Shown piece after piece: positions 14,691 through 23,169 of a DNA stretch of 32,138 bases. A program made the position numbers and the translations under genes. The notes beneath the pieces were generated by a model, which ran no database searches, had not been told where the DNA came from, and saw only the letters and a list, made by a program, of their open reading frames with translations. Positions within the stretch are counted from its first letter, which is position 1. Each line of letters begins with the position of its first letter. The DNA is from Clostridia bacterium (GTDB lineage Bacteria > Bacillota > Clostridia > Oscillospirales > Acutalibacteraceae), in assembly GCA_017521365.1 (NCBI GenBank), contig JAFXCT010000128.1:1-32138 (forward strand). Direction: 5' to 3'.

Positions 14691-16946
14691 TTATGCGTCT
14701 TTGCTCATTTCAAATACGAGCTCGCCGCCTGCCATCAGCTGTTCGTGGGTTACGTAAACGCCGTCGAGCTTTGTGCCGTTGAGGGTGATGCTCTTGACGT
14801 AAACGTTATCGTCGGACTGATTGTTGGCGGTAATTTTAAGGGTATTGCCGTTTGAGAGGGTAACCGTTGCGCTGTCAACGCAGGGTGAGCCAATCCAGTA
14901 CTGGTCTGTACCCGCAAGCGGATAGAAGCCGAGGGACGAGAAGACGTACCATGCGCTGAGTGCGCCGCCGTCGTCGTTACCGTCAAGGCCGTTGATATCC
15001 GTGCTGAAGCGCTCGTCAAGTGTCCAGCGCACCCACTTTTGTGTCAGGTCTTTTCTGCCCGCATTGGAGAAAAGGTACGCTGTGTGCAGGTCGTGCTCGT
15101 TACCAATCCAGTAGCCCGCACCGGGGTCAATACCGCCACGTGAGGGCGAAGCGGACTCCATAAAGTCCTCAAGCTCGCTGACGAAATATTCCTCGGAGCC
15201 GAAAAGCTCAATCATACCGTCAATATCGTGCAGAGCGTTCCAGCGCCACTGCTTTGCGCTGCCCTCGGAGTAGCAGTTTGCAAATTTCTGAATAAGCACC
15301 ATATCGTAGAAATAGGTGATGTTGGGGTTGAAATTCCAGACGAAGCTGCCGTCCGAATTTCTTGCCTGGAAATACTTTGTTTCGGGGTTGAAAAGGTTTT
15401 TGTAGTACATCGATTTTTCGGTGTACCTTTCAGCGTCCTCTTCCTTGCCGAGAAGCGTTGCAAGCTTGGCAATTGCGGCATCCTGCCACGCATATTCAAG
15501 CGTATGGCTGACGGATTCCTCGTTGCCTGCAAGGTCCTGCGGAATGTAACCGTATTCGTTGTAAACCTCTACGCAGTCTCTGCCGTCCCTGTTGACACGG
15601 TTGTCAGAGGTGTTCTTCATAGCGTTGTAAAGCGTTTCAACGTCAAAATCCGTAAAGCCCTTGATGTAGCTTTCCGTAATCATAATATTTGCCGGATCAC
15701 CGAACATTGAGCCTGTGTAGCCTGCGCCCTGCGGCCATCTCGGAACAGCGTTCACGCCGCCCTGCTTTGTCATTTCAACAAGGCTCTTGAGGCAGTCCTC
15801 CTGCACGTCGTGAGCAATCAGCGTATAAAGCGGATGAGTTGAACGCACGGTATCCCAAAGCGACATATCCGTGCGGTAGGTGTAACCCTCGGCAACGTGC
15901 GCCTGCTTGTCAAATCCGAGGTATTCGCCGTTTACATCAGTAAAGTTGCTGGGCATAGTCATCGAATGATAAAGCGCTGTATAGAAAACGGTCTTTGTTT
16001 CGTCGTCAGCCTGAATATCGGCTACAGAAAGGCGGTCTTCCCAGAGTGCAACCGCTTCTTTTCTGACATCCTCAAAACTCTTGTCCTTGGTTTCGGTTTC
16101 AAGGTTGAGGATTGCGTTATCCTTGCTCACAAAGCTGACTGCAAGCTTAAGCTCAACGCTTTCGCCTTCGATTGAACCGAAATTGACATCAACACCGAGA
16201 TTGTTTTCCTCACCCGTTACGGTAAGTGATTTGATTTCCTTGTCAAACCTTGCGGCAAAGTACGTCGGCAGTCCGCCGTATCTGCCTGCAAACTGACCGG
16301 GAAGGAGACAGTAGCCGGTAAGAATACCTGTTTCCTCGTCGTATTCTGCCGTAGCGTTTGATGCCGTTCTTGTGCCCGTTGAGCTTGTGACATCAATGTA
16401 AAGGCGTGCGTCATCCTTATCAAGGAAGGTGTAGCGGTGTACACCCGTATGTACGCTTGCCGTCATTTCGGCAAGGCAGGCTGTGCTCGGCAGATAGACC
16501 GAATAGTAACCTGCCGAAGCGGTTTCGTTTTTGTGGGAATAAGGCATTACACCCGGCTTATTCGTGCCCGTTACGGGGGTTACACGGAACATACTGTAAT
16601 CCTCCGCACCCGTGCCCGAAAGACGTGAATGGCTGAAGCCCTTGATATGGCCGTGCTCATAGTAATAGCCCGATGTGTTTGTTTTGACAATATATGCGCC
16701 GCCGACAAAGCAGGTGTCGGGGCCGAGCCTTATAAGGCCGAACGGAGTTGTTGCCGCAGGGCTGAGCATAGCACAGGTCCACGGAATGCCGCCCGTACCG
16801 ATAAACGGGTCAACGTACTTTGTGAATTTACCCGTTTCAACCTCGGGCATATCGACCGATTTGAGGCTGACACCGCCTATGAGACACGAAAACAGAGTTT
16901 CCACGGTAACAAAGGCAGATACAAGAATTCTGATAAAGGTAATCAT
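14691..16946 (-). CDS. Secreted GH92 family alpha-mannosidase
   Basis: 751 residues. A hydrophobic signal segment covers about 3-27. GH92 enzymes are calcium-dependent exo-alpha-mannosidases. Family landmarks are VDPFIGTGG (45-53), the GYYYEHGHIKGFSHSRLSG segment (93-111), a GNEHDLH motif with the presumed catalytic acid Glu617, and GLDGNDDGGALSAWYVFSSL with the base Asp pair 658-659. The usual forms GNEPSHH and NDDCGQ are altered to GNEHDLH and NDDGGA, so linkage preference may differ from the well-studied alpha-1,2 enzymes. The ribosome site AGGAG precedes the ATG by about 11 bp. It is the last gene of an operon, 26 bp after the lipoprotein gene. Likely substrates are mannan or N-glycans. 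Confidence 0.88.
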   Translation of the reverse strand: MITFIRILVSAFVTVETLFSCLIGGVSLKSVDMPEVETGKFTKYVDPFIGTGGIPWTCAMLSPAATTPFGLIRLGPDTCFVGGAYIVKTNTSGYYYEHGHIKGFSHSRLSGTGAEDYSMFRVTPVTGTNKPGVMPYSHKNETASAGYYSVYLPSTACLAEMTASVHTGVHRYTFLDKDDARLYIDVTSSTGTRTASNATAEYDEETGILTGYCLLPGQFAGRYGGLPTYFAARFDKEIKSLTVTGEENNLGVDVNFGSIEGESVELKLAVSFVSKDNAILNLETETKDKSFEDVRKEAVALWEDRLSVADIQADDETKTVFYTALYHSMTMPSNFTDVNGEYLGFDKQAHVAEGYTYRTDMSLWDTVRSTHPLYTLIAHDVQEDCLKSLVEMTKQGGVNAVPRWPQGAGYTGSMFGDPANIMITESYIKGFTDFDVETLYNAMKNTSDNRVNRDGRDCVEVYNEYGYIPQDLAGNEESVSHTLEYAWQDAAIAKLATLLGKEEDAERYTEKSMYYKNLFNPETKYFQARNSDGSFVWNFNPNITYFYDMVLIQKFANCYSEGSAKQWRWNALHDIDGMIELFGSEEYFVSELEDFMESASPSRGGIDPGAGYWIGNEHDLHTAYLFSNAGRKDLTQKWVRWTLDERFSTDINGLDGNDDGGALSAWYVFSSLGFYPLAGTDQYWIGSPCVDSATVTLSNGNTLKITANNQSDDNVYVKSITLNGTKLDGVYVTHEQLMAGGELVFEMSKDA

Positions 16947-16972
16947 ACAGAGCGTTCTCCTGTCTTAAAAAA

Positions 16973-17845
16973 TTAATAAGTGATAGTGTAATCTTTTTCA
17001 AACGTAAAGCCCATTGTGCCGCTGTGCGTACCGAAAAGGTTTACACGCATAATCAGCACGAGCGGAGTGGTATAGTTGGTGTGTATAACGTTACCCGTAG
17101 TCTTATCGATTGTTGCCTTTACGACACAGTTATAATACTGCGTTGAAAACTCCTCAACGAACGACGCTTTTTCGGCAACCTCGTGGGTTTCAATTACATC
17201 ACAAACAGCGCCTACACCGACACCTGCCGTAGGATTCTTATGGTCCTTGAGCTTAATGGTAATTTCGTAAGTGCTGCCCTTGTCCTCGCACACGGCGGAG
17301 GTTACCCACTCGGGCTTGAGCTTACTAACGTAATTCTGCTCGGGCACTATGTATTCGGCAACGATATCCTCTTTTGCCGTCCATACCGTAGGCTCGGTAT
17401 CGTCCCCCATAACCTTGGGAATCATTTCCTTGGCAAAGCTGTCAAGGGCACCGGGAATCTGAGTCTTATCCTCGTTGACGGTGCGCTTCTCGTAGTTTTT
17501 AACCACCTTTGAAGCGTTGGTCTTGATTCGGTTTGCCGCCGTATTGAAAAGCTCAACTATTTCTTCCTTGGTCTGCGGAACAGCCTCGGAAACCTCCTCG
17601 GTTGAGCTTTCTTCACTCGTTGCTTCGGAGGTTTCTTCCTCTGCCTGTGTTTCGCTTTCTGCAACAGAAGAAGGCTCTTGCGTTACGTCAGCATCAACAT
17701 TCTGAACTGACTCTGTCTCGGAAGAAAGGGATTCTTCTTTCTGCTCAGGCTCGGGCTGTTTGCCGCAGCCCGAAACCAAAAGAAGCGATATAACAAGTGT
17801 AACCGAAATCAATGCCGTAAGAAATTTATTCCTGCGCTTTATCAT
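16973..17845 (-). CDS. Lipoprotein of unknown function
   Basis: 290 residues from the ATG at 17845, chosen because GAGGGG lies 8-12 bp upstream; an ATG five codons earlier (17860) overlaps that site. The signal peptide ends in a lipobox LLVSGC, with lipidated Cys27. Residues about 30-85 are a Glu/Ser/Thr-rich flexible linker. The C-terminal domain (about 90-290) has an opening helix (KEEIVELFNTAANRIKTNA) then mainly beta strands ending EKDYTITY. I do not recognise a named family. It lies 26 bp from both GH2 and GH92 in one operon, so a surface glycan-binding or enzyme-associated role is possible, but that is inference from context only. Confidence 0.75.
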   Translation of the reverse strand: MIKRRNKFLTALISVTLVISLLLVSGCGKQPEPEQKEESLSSETESVQNVDADVTQEPSSVAESETQAEEETSEATSEESSTEEVSEAVPQTKEEIVELFNTAANRIKTNASKVVKNYEKRTVNEDKTQIPGALDSFAKEMIPKVMGDDTEPTVWTAKEDIVAEYIVPEQNYVSKLKPEWVTSAVCEDKGSTYEITIKLKDHKNPTAGVGVGAVCDVIETHEVAEKASFVEEFSTQYYNCVVKATIDKTTGNVIHTNYTTPLVLIMRVNLFGTHSGTMGFTFEKDYTITY

Positions 17846-17871
17846 ACTTACACCCCTCATATTTTTATCTG

Positions 17872-20148
17872 TTATTTTTTAGGCTTTTTAACCTTGTTGA
17901 GCATAGCGTTGATTTCAAGAATCTGCTCCTTGGTGAATTTTCCGCCGAGCATTGAGAAAATACGCTTTACGGTGAAGCCCTTTGCCATACCGTAAACGTT
18001 CTTAATCATACCCATATCGAGCTTGAAGCCTGCAACCTCAAAGCCGGCAACCTCGGCCTTCTTGCCCTTTTCCTTGCCTGCGCTCATAGTGTTCTTGATT
18101 TTGAGCAGAATCTTAACCATTGCAAGCTTACCGCTAAGAGTTGACATAATATCGCCGATGGTGTCGTTGATTGAGAATCTGCCGTCGGGCATAGTGATGT
18201 CAAACCAGTTGATAACCTCGCCTTCCTCTTTCATAATGTAGGCTTCGTTGGGCTTGTCAACCTTGCGGATTACGGCGGTATCCTCAAGCTCGCCTGCCTT
18301 GACGGTGAGCGTTGTTTCGCCGACGTTCTTTACGTTGAAGTAGAAGAAAGGATACTTGCCCTTTTTTTGCTTGCCTACGCTTTCGCCGTTTGCAAACAGC
18401 TCAACCTCGTCAAGGTTGGAGTAAACTGTAACCTTGGTTACGTCCTCTACCCTGTCGATATATCTCTTTGAGCAAAGGTGAAGCACGGGTGACTCGGAAA
18501 GCCACGCCTTGTATGCGTAGAAGGAATCCTTCTTATACTTTCTGTCAAAGGTAACCAGACCCTTGTGGTTCATACCGTTTTCGCCGCCCTCGGCTCTTGC
18601 GTCTGCGGCAAAGTCAAACATATTCCACACGTGGGTTGCCCAAAGATAGGGTCTTTCGGCAATCTGCTTGATAAGCTCCTCGTGATAGAAGGCCTGGTAT
18701 TCTTCCGTGTAGTCGCCCTGCATAGGCGTTGACGTGTGCCAGTCGAGAGCCTCACAGCCGTATTCGCTTATTCCGATAGGCTTGTTGGGGTACTTCTTGT
18801 GGAATTCGTCAAACCACGGGCCGTTCATATCCGTAGTACCGCCGTACCAGCCGAAATAGTGGTTGTAGGAAAGCACGTCGCTGATGTGAACGTACTCAGC
18901 ATCAATTGAGCACATTGAAACGGAAGCAATCGTTGTAAGTCGGGTTTTATCCATTTCGTGGCAAAGCTCGTTGAGCTTTTTGTGGTTGCGGATAAGGTCA
19001 GGGTCGTTGGCACCGGCAATGGTGATTTCGTTTGAAAGACCCCAAACGACGATTGACGGGTGGTTGTAGTTCTGTGAAACAAGCTCCTTCATCTGGGAAA
19101 CCGTGTTGTCGTAGCCGCCCGGCATATGACGGGAAATATAAGGGATTTCCGCCCAGAGAACAAGGCCTGCCTCATCGCAAAGGTCGTAGAAGACCTGTGA
19201 GTGCTGATAGTGTGCAAGGCGGATTGTGTTTGCGCCCATTTCAACAATGAGGTCAAGGTCCTCCTTGTGGTGCTCGGGAAGAAGTGCGTTACCGATACCG
19301 GGTCTGTCCTGATGGCGTGATACACCGCGCAGCGGATACTCTCTGCCGTTGAGGATGAAGCCCTTTTCGGGGTCAATTTTAAACGTGCGGCAGCCGAAGC
19401 GTGTCGAAACCGTGTCAACCTCCTCGCCCTTATAGATAAGGGTTGCCTTGGCGGTGTAGAGGTAGGGGTCCTTAAGACCGTCCCAGAGGTGTACGTTTTC
19501 TATTGTGATTTTAACCTCGTCGTCTTCCTCGCCGACAGCCGAAGCAATAACCTCACCGTCTGCAATAATATCGTATTTAACGGTGCAGTCATCATCGTCA
19601 TTGATAAACGTTTCGATTTCAACAACTGCGTTACTGCCCTTGATTTCGGGGGTAACCTTTATTCCGGGTGCTCCGTAATAATCGAGGTCAAAGTGCCTCT
19701 CGCCTACGCCGATAACCTTTACGTCACGGTAAATGCCGCCGTAGAAGGTAAAGTCCGCATTCTGGGGATAAACCCTGTCGTTGGGCGAATTATCAACCGC
19801 AACGGCGAGGGTGTTTTCGCCCTTTATATCCTCAAGCTTAACACGGAAGGTTGAATAGCCGCCGTCGTGCTTTGCAATGCTCTTACCGTTCCAGAAAACC
19901 TCACAGGAGGAGTTTACGCCGTCAAACTGAAGGTATTTAACCTCACCTGCAGGCAGCTCATCCGCCTCCAGAGCTTTTGCAAAATAACAGGTGCCTCTGT
20001 AGTAGTCGTTGCCGCCGTCCTGACCGTCCTGACCGTTCCATGTATAGGGCAGGTTGACCTCCTGCCAGCCTGTGGGCAAAGAAGCAGGTGCAGCCTTGGC
20101 TTCCTTGGAAAAGAGCCAGCCGCCGTTGATTACATTGATATTTCTCAT
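17872..20148 (-). CDS. GH2 family glycoside hydrolase (beta-galactosidase-like), cytoplasmic
   Basis: 758 residues with no signal peptide. Domain order is a jelly-roll sugar-binding domain (about 1-150), an immunoglobulin-like domain (about 170-260) and a TIM barrel (about 265-550). The acid/base is Glu374 in WGLSNE and the nucleophile Glu462 in ISEYG. HVWNMFDFAADAR and NHKGLVTFDRKYKKDSFYAYKA are typical of GH2 barrels. A further Ig-like domain runs to about 630. The last roughly 120 residues (NWFDITMPDGRFSINDTIG and a Lys-rich helical tail) are an extension I cannot assign. The substrate could be beta-galactoside, beta-mannoside or beta-glucuronide; co-operonic GH92 makes mannose-containing glycans plausible. 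It is the first gene of the minus-strand operon, under a consensus promoter. Confidence 0.9.
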   Translation of the reverse strand: MRNINVINGGWLFSKEAKAAPASLPTGWQEVNLPYTWNGQDGQDGGNDYYRGTCYFAKALEADELPAGEVKYLQFDGVNSSCEVFWNGKSIAKHDGGYSTFRVKLEDIKGENTLAVAVDNSPNDRVYPQNADFTFYGGIYRDVKVIGVGERHFDLDYYGAPGIKVTPEIKGSNAVVEIETFINDDDDCTVKYDIIADGEVIASAVGEEDDEVKITIENVHLWDGLKDPYLYTAKATLIYKGEEVDTVSTRFGCRTFKIDPEKGFILNGREYPLRGVSRHQDRPGIGNALLPEHHKEDLDLIVEMGANTIRLAHYQHSQVFYDLCDEAGLVLWAEIPYISRHMPGGYDNTVSQMKELVSQNYNHPSIVVWGLSNEITIAGANDPDLIRNHKKLNELCHEMDKTRLTTIASVSMCSIDAEYVHISDVLSYNHYFGWYGGTTDMNGPWFDEFHKKYPNKPIGISEYGCEALDWHTSTPMQGDYTEEYQAFYHEELIKQIAERPYLWATHVWNMFDFAADARAEGGENGMNHKGLVTFDRKYKKDSFYAYKAWLSESPVLHLCSKRYIDRVEDVTKVTVYSNLDEVELFANGESVGKQKKGKYPFFYFNVKNVGETTLTVKAGELEDTAVIRKVDKPNEAYIMKEEGEVINWFDITMPDGRFSINDTIGDIMSTLSGKLAMVKILLKIKNTMSAGKEKGKKAEVAGFEVAGFKLDMGMIKNVYGMAKGFTVKRIFSMLGGKFTKEQILEINAMLNKVKKPKK

Positions 20149-20184
20149 AGAGCCCTCCGTTTTGTTTATTATAGTCTAATTTTA

Positions 20185-20212
20185 ATTATATATCATTAAA
20201 GAAAAATGTCAA
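20185..20212 (-). promoter_or_regulatory. Promoter of the GH2-lipoprotein-GH92 operon
   Basis: On the minus strand a perfect TTGACA (20212-20207), 16-bp spacer and perfect TATAAT (20190-20185). This is the closest match to sigma-A consensus in the window, which would be strong unless repressed. Confidence 0.8.
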
Positions 20213-20226
20213 TCTGTAAATTGACA
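20207..20226. promoter_or_regulatory. Inverted repeat joining two divergent -35 elements
   Basis: TGTCAAT (20207-20213), 6-bp centre, ATTGACA (20220-20226). Each arm contains the -35 hexamer of one divergent promoter. A dimeric repressor on this dyad would shut both the GH2 operon and the papain-like/phosphatase operon. Part of the symmetry follows simply from two TTGACA elements back to back. Confidence 0.5.
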
Positions 20227-20249
20227 CTGCCTAAATACTATGGTATACT
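20221..20249 (+). promoter_or_regulatory. Promoter of the papain-like/phosphatase operon
   Basis: Perfect TTGACA (20221-20226), 17-bp spacer, TATACT (20244-20249), about 40 bp before the ATG. Confidence 0.8.
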
Positions 20250-20288
20250 GTATTACACGTTCAAGTAAAATGAAGGAGGAAAAAGAAT

Positions 20289-20975
20289 ATGAAAAATTTC
20301 AGGAAAATCCTCGCACTTTTAATCGCCGTGATTACCGTTATCGGCGTGTTTGCAATTCCCGCAACAGTCAGTGCAGAGGAAGTTGACGAAACCGAGGAGC
20401 CCATAGTTGCAAGAATGTACCTCGGCCATAAGCCCAGAAACAACAATATGTCCGGCCACACCTGGATTTACATTGAAAACCTGACCAATCACGACATTCA
20501 GGTCGGTGCCTTTACCGTAAAGAAGGGCAAGGGCGTTTCCACGGGTACATACGGCACCCAGATTAACGACGGCAAGGGCCTTTACTACAACGTTGAGGCT
20601 TGGCGCTACAAGAATTCCGACCCCGAAAGCTACATTTACCTCAGCAAGGACCTTACCGAGTCCCAGCTTGAGAAGGTCAGCAGCAGAATTCTTATGGCAG
20701 GCACGTGGTCCTATCTTCTCAACTGCGGCTACTACGCACTCGGTATCTGGAACTGTGTTCCCGGAAAAACAATTTGGTACTTGGTATGGCCCTTCCTCAC
20801 TCAGGTTCAGATGCTTACCTTCTCCGAATGCAGCACAGGCTTCCAGATGATTAAGCCCAAGAAGACCGATTGCTACAAGCAGATAGGTACGGGCAATCAG
20901 GCTTACCTCATTCAGGTTGACCCCACAAACCCCAAGAACATTCCCGAAGACGCAACAACAGCACCGGCACAATAA
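20289..20975 (+). CDS. Secreted protein with a candidate permuted papain-like (NlpC/P60-type) fold
   Basis: 228 residues with a strong AGGAGG ribosome site. A signal peptide covers about 1-29 (VSA cleavage). The mature part contains SGHTWIYIENLT with His57, then NVEAWRY (101-107), a helix DLTESQLEKVSSRI, and WSYLLNCGYYALGIWN with Cys146. The order His, Glu, Cys with an aromatic-rich NCxxYAxxxWN motif resembles circularly permuted NlpC/P60-like amidases (YiiX/DUF4105-like). Family membership is inferred from motif shape only, not from a named hit. The tail is Pro/Thr/Ala-rich. It is co-transcribed with the phosphodiesterase-like gene 23 bp downstream. If correct, it would be a peptidase, amidase or acyl hydrolase acting outside the membrane. 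Confidence 0.6.
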   Translation: MKNFRKILALLIAVITVIGVFAIPATVSAEEVDETEEPIVARMYLGHKPRNNNMSGHTWIYIENLTNHDIQVGAFTVKKGKGVSTGTYGTQINDGKGLYYNVEAWRYKNSDPESYIYLSKDLTESQLEKVSSRILMAGTWSYLLNCGYYALGIWNCVPGKTIWYLVWPFLTQVQMLTFSECSTGFQMIKPKKTDCYKQIGTGNQAYLIQVDPTNPKNIPEDATTAPAQ

Positions 20976-20998
20976 ACCGAAAAACGGAGTTGTAGACA

Positions 20999-21949
20999 AT
21001 GAGCATTTCAGCAAAAATACTCAGCATTATTCTTTTTATTCCTGCGCTCTGCGGTCTTTACAAAGCAGACACTGAAGACACCGAGGCACTATACCTTGCA
21101 AACATTGAAAGCGTAGGCTATGAAAACACGGTTGAAACCGCAATCCCGATGACGGAACTTTACAATATGGTTGTTGACCACTTCAAGGCTCCCCTGCCCG
21201 AAGGCAAGACCGAGAAGAAGGCAATCATCATCGGTTACGACGGCTGCCGTGCAGACGTCGTATCACTTGCAAACGGTAAGTACAGCGCCATTGCAAAGCT
21301 CGTAAACGAGGGCGGTTCAATCAACCTCGGCTACTGCGGCGGTGTAAACTATCCCGACGGCGAGAACACGCAGGACACTTCAACAGCTCCCGGTTGGTGC
21401 TCGGTACTCACGGGTGTATGGGCAGACAAGAACGGTGTTTACGGCAACGGTCAGCCCAAAAGTCTCGAATACAAAACGCTTCTGACCACACTCGTTGAAG
21501 ACGGTACGATTGAGTCCTCCGCTTTCCTCACCAAGTGGAACGGTCACTTCACAAACGAGGATTCCACTTATCTCCCCGAAAAGCAGTACTGTGAGGAGAA
21601 CGGTCTCAACGTCAGCTTCACAAAGTGCAACGGCCACGAGGCAACCGTAATTGAAACGAACAAACAGCTTTCCGAAGAAAACTGCCCCGATTTCACAATC
21701 GCAATCTACGAGGGAACGGACAGCGCAGGCCACGGCTTCGGCTTCTCGTTCAACAACCCCGTATATAAAGCAGGCTTTGAGCGCTGCGAAAAGTTTGCGT
21801 ATTCAACACTCAGAACAATTGAGGGCAGAGACAGCTACGAAACCGAGGATTGGCTGATTATCATCACCTCCGATCACGGCGGCATAGGCACAAACCACGG
21901 CGGTGCTTCCGTGCAGGAAAGAATGATATTCATCGTAACAAATGAATAA
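20999..21949 (+). CDS. Alkaline phosphatase superfamily protein (type I phosphodiesterase/nucleotide pyrophosphatase-like)
   Basis: 316 residues. An N-terminal hydrophobic segment (about 5-20) suggests export. The two-metal site of the superfamily is readable: Asp81 in IIGYDGCRAD, the nucleophile Thr129 in TSTAPGW, Asp241 and His245 in YEGTDSAGHGFGF, Asp292-His293 in TSDHGG, and His300 in TNHGG. All expected ligands are present, so it should be an active phosphomonoesterase or diesterase, or a sulfatase/phosphonatase relative. The substrate is unknown. At 316 residues it is compact compared with ENPP enzymes (about 400 or more). It is the second gene of the divergent operon and is followed by a clear terminator. 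Confidence 0.85.
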   Translation: MSISAKILSIILFIPALCGLYKADTEDTEALYLANIESVGYENTVETAIPMTELYNMVVDHFKAPLPEGKTEKKAIIIGYDGCRADVVSLANGKYSAIAKLVNEGGSINLGYCGGVNYPDGENTQDTSTAPGWCSVLTGVWADKNGVYGNGQPKSLEYKTLLTTLVEDGTIESSAFLTKWNGHFTNEDSTYLPEKQYCEENGLNVSFTKCNGHEATVIETNKQLSEENCPDFTIAIYEGTDSAGHGFGFSFNNPVYKAGFERCEKFAYSTLRTIEGRDSYETEDWLIIITSDHGGIGTNHGGASVQERMIFIVTNE

Positions 21950-22005
21950 AGCTACATAAGGGAGTATTTGTTTCTCAAGTAAAATTCCCCGTATATTTCA
22001 AGGCG

Positions 22006-22040
22006 ACAGCCGCTGAGTTTTTTCTCAGTGGCTGTTTTTT
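22006..22040 (+). terminator. Terminator after the phosphodiesterase-like gene
   Basis: ACAGCCGCTGAG (22006-22017), TTTTTT loop, CTCAGTGGCTGT (22024-22035) with one G-T pair, then a T run to 22040. Confidence 0.9.
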
Positions 22041-22082
22041 AATCTTAAGTGCCGTATATACCGCTGCGAAGTCATTTCTTTC

Positions 22083-22111
22083 TTGCTTTTTTTATTATTA
22101 AATGTTATAAT
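22083..22111 (+). promoter_or_regulatory. Promoter of the SGNH/MBOAT pair
   Basis: TTGCTT (22083-22088), 17-bp spacer, TATAAT (22106-22111), about 40 bp before the TTG start. Confidence 0.7.
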
Positions 22112-22153
22112 TTCAGCCGATATCCGTTGTATTTTCATCAGGAGGATAACAAA

Positions 22154-23164
22154 TTGAAAAAGGTTTTTATATGGCTTTTAAAGGCGTTTACGGCAGGATT
22201 AGCTGCCCTGTGCATTGCCAATCTGCTCTGTTTTTTCTATTATAATCTGCCCGTTCACTATACCAATAAATCCGGAACAACGGATTATTATTGGGATGCT
22301 GACCATTTTTCGTCCCGAGGCACCGAGGGCTTTGCCTTGACCAAAACGGACGAAAACGGCTTCGTCAACACCTTCCCGTATAAAAAAGAAACCGTTGACG
22401 TGCTTATTATGGGTTCTTCCCACACGGAGGGCTTTAACGTTAACGAGGATGAAAACTACACATACCTTCTCAACAGCAAATTCCTTGAAAACGGTTTGGA
22501 TAAATACGCCTACAGCATCGGCACATCCGGCCACGGACTTTTGAGAAACCTCAAAAACCTTGAAAATGCGCTTGAAGCGTACCGACCGCAGGAGTACGTT
22601 GTAATTGAAACCACCAAGATTGATTTTGATACGGAGGATTTGGAGCAGCTTAACAGCGGAACCTACGAAACGCTCAAGTCCTATGATTCCGGCTTTATCT
22701 ATGCCCTGCAGAAAATTGATTATTTCCGACTGGTTCACACCCAGTACAACAGCTTTATAAAGAGCAGCGACAATGAAGACGACTCACCGTCGCCGGTGCA
22801 AACGGAAGCTGCGGTAACGGACGAATACATTCAGCTTCTGGATACGGCAATACGCAACGCCGCTAAAACAGCTTCCGACAAAGGCTGTACACTCGTTGTG
22901 TTTTACAGCCCTTCTTTAGAAATAGATTATAACGGCAACGTAATAAAGCGGGAATACACTCAGGTACAGCAAAGCTTTATAACCGCTTGCGGGAAATACG
23001 GCGTAGATTTTATAGATATGTCCGAAGCGTTCACGGCAATGTACGAAACAACCGACCGTCTTCCCTTCGGCTTTTCCAACACGGCTGTCGGTACAGGCCA
23101 TATCAATAAATACGGTCATGCCTGCGTTGCTCAAGAGCTTTACGACTTTATGATTGGAGGGTAA
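22154..23164 (+). CDS. SGNH/GDSL-type hydrolase partner of an O-acetyltransferase (AlgJ/AlgX-like)
   Basis: 336 residues from a TTG start at 22154, chosen because AGGAGG lies immediately upstream (about 22140-22145); the frame is open further back but there is no other ribosome site. One N-terminal membrane segment (about 8-30) leaves the rest outside the cell. SGNH block I is LIMGSSHTEGF (84-94), with Ser89 the likely nucleophile. The conserved C-terminal block is GTGHINKYGH, with His316. The Asp usually found three residues before that His is replaced by Gly, as I recall for relatives beside MBOAT genes. It is coupled to the MBOAT gene (5-bp gap), so I infer O-acetyl transfer to an extracytoplasmic polysaccharide. 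Confidence 0.78.
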   Translation: MKKVFIWLLKAFTAGLAALCIANLLCFFYYNLPVHYTNKSGTTDYYWDADHFSSRGTEGFALTKTDENGFVNTFPYKKETVDVLIMGSSHTEGFNVNEDENYTYLLNSKFLENGLDKYAYSIGTSGHGLLRNLKNLENALEAYRPQEYVVIETTKIDFDTEDLEQLNSGTYETLKSYDSGFIYALQKIDYFRLVHTQYNSFIKSSDNEDDSPSPVQTEAAVTDEYIQLLDTAIRNAAKTASDKGCTLVVFYSPSLEIDYNGNVIKREYTQVQQSFITACGKYGVDFIDMSEAFTAMYETTDRLPFGFSNTAVGTGHINKYGHACVAQELYDFMIGG

Positions 23165-23169
23165 GCAGC

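Noticed and set aside
20319-21014. Minus-strand 231-codon frame opposite the papain-like candidate
   Set aside because: It overlaps a gene with promoter, AGGAGG and signal peptide on the + strand, and itself has none of these.
21950-22005. Possible hairpin GGGA...TTCCCC before the terminator at 22006
   Set aside because: The pairing is only about 5 bp with a loop over 20 nt; it is not supported as a separate element.
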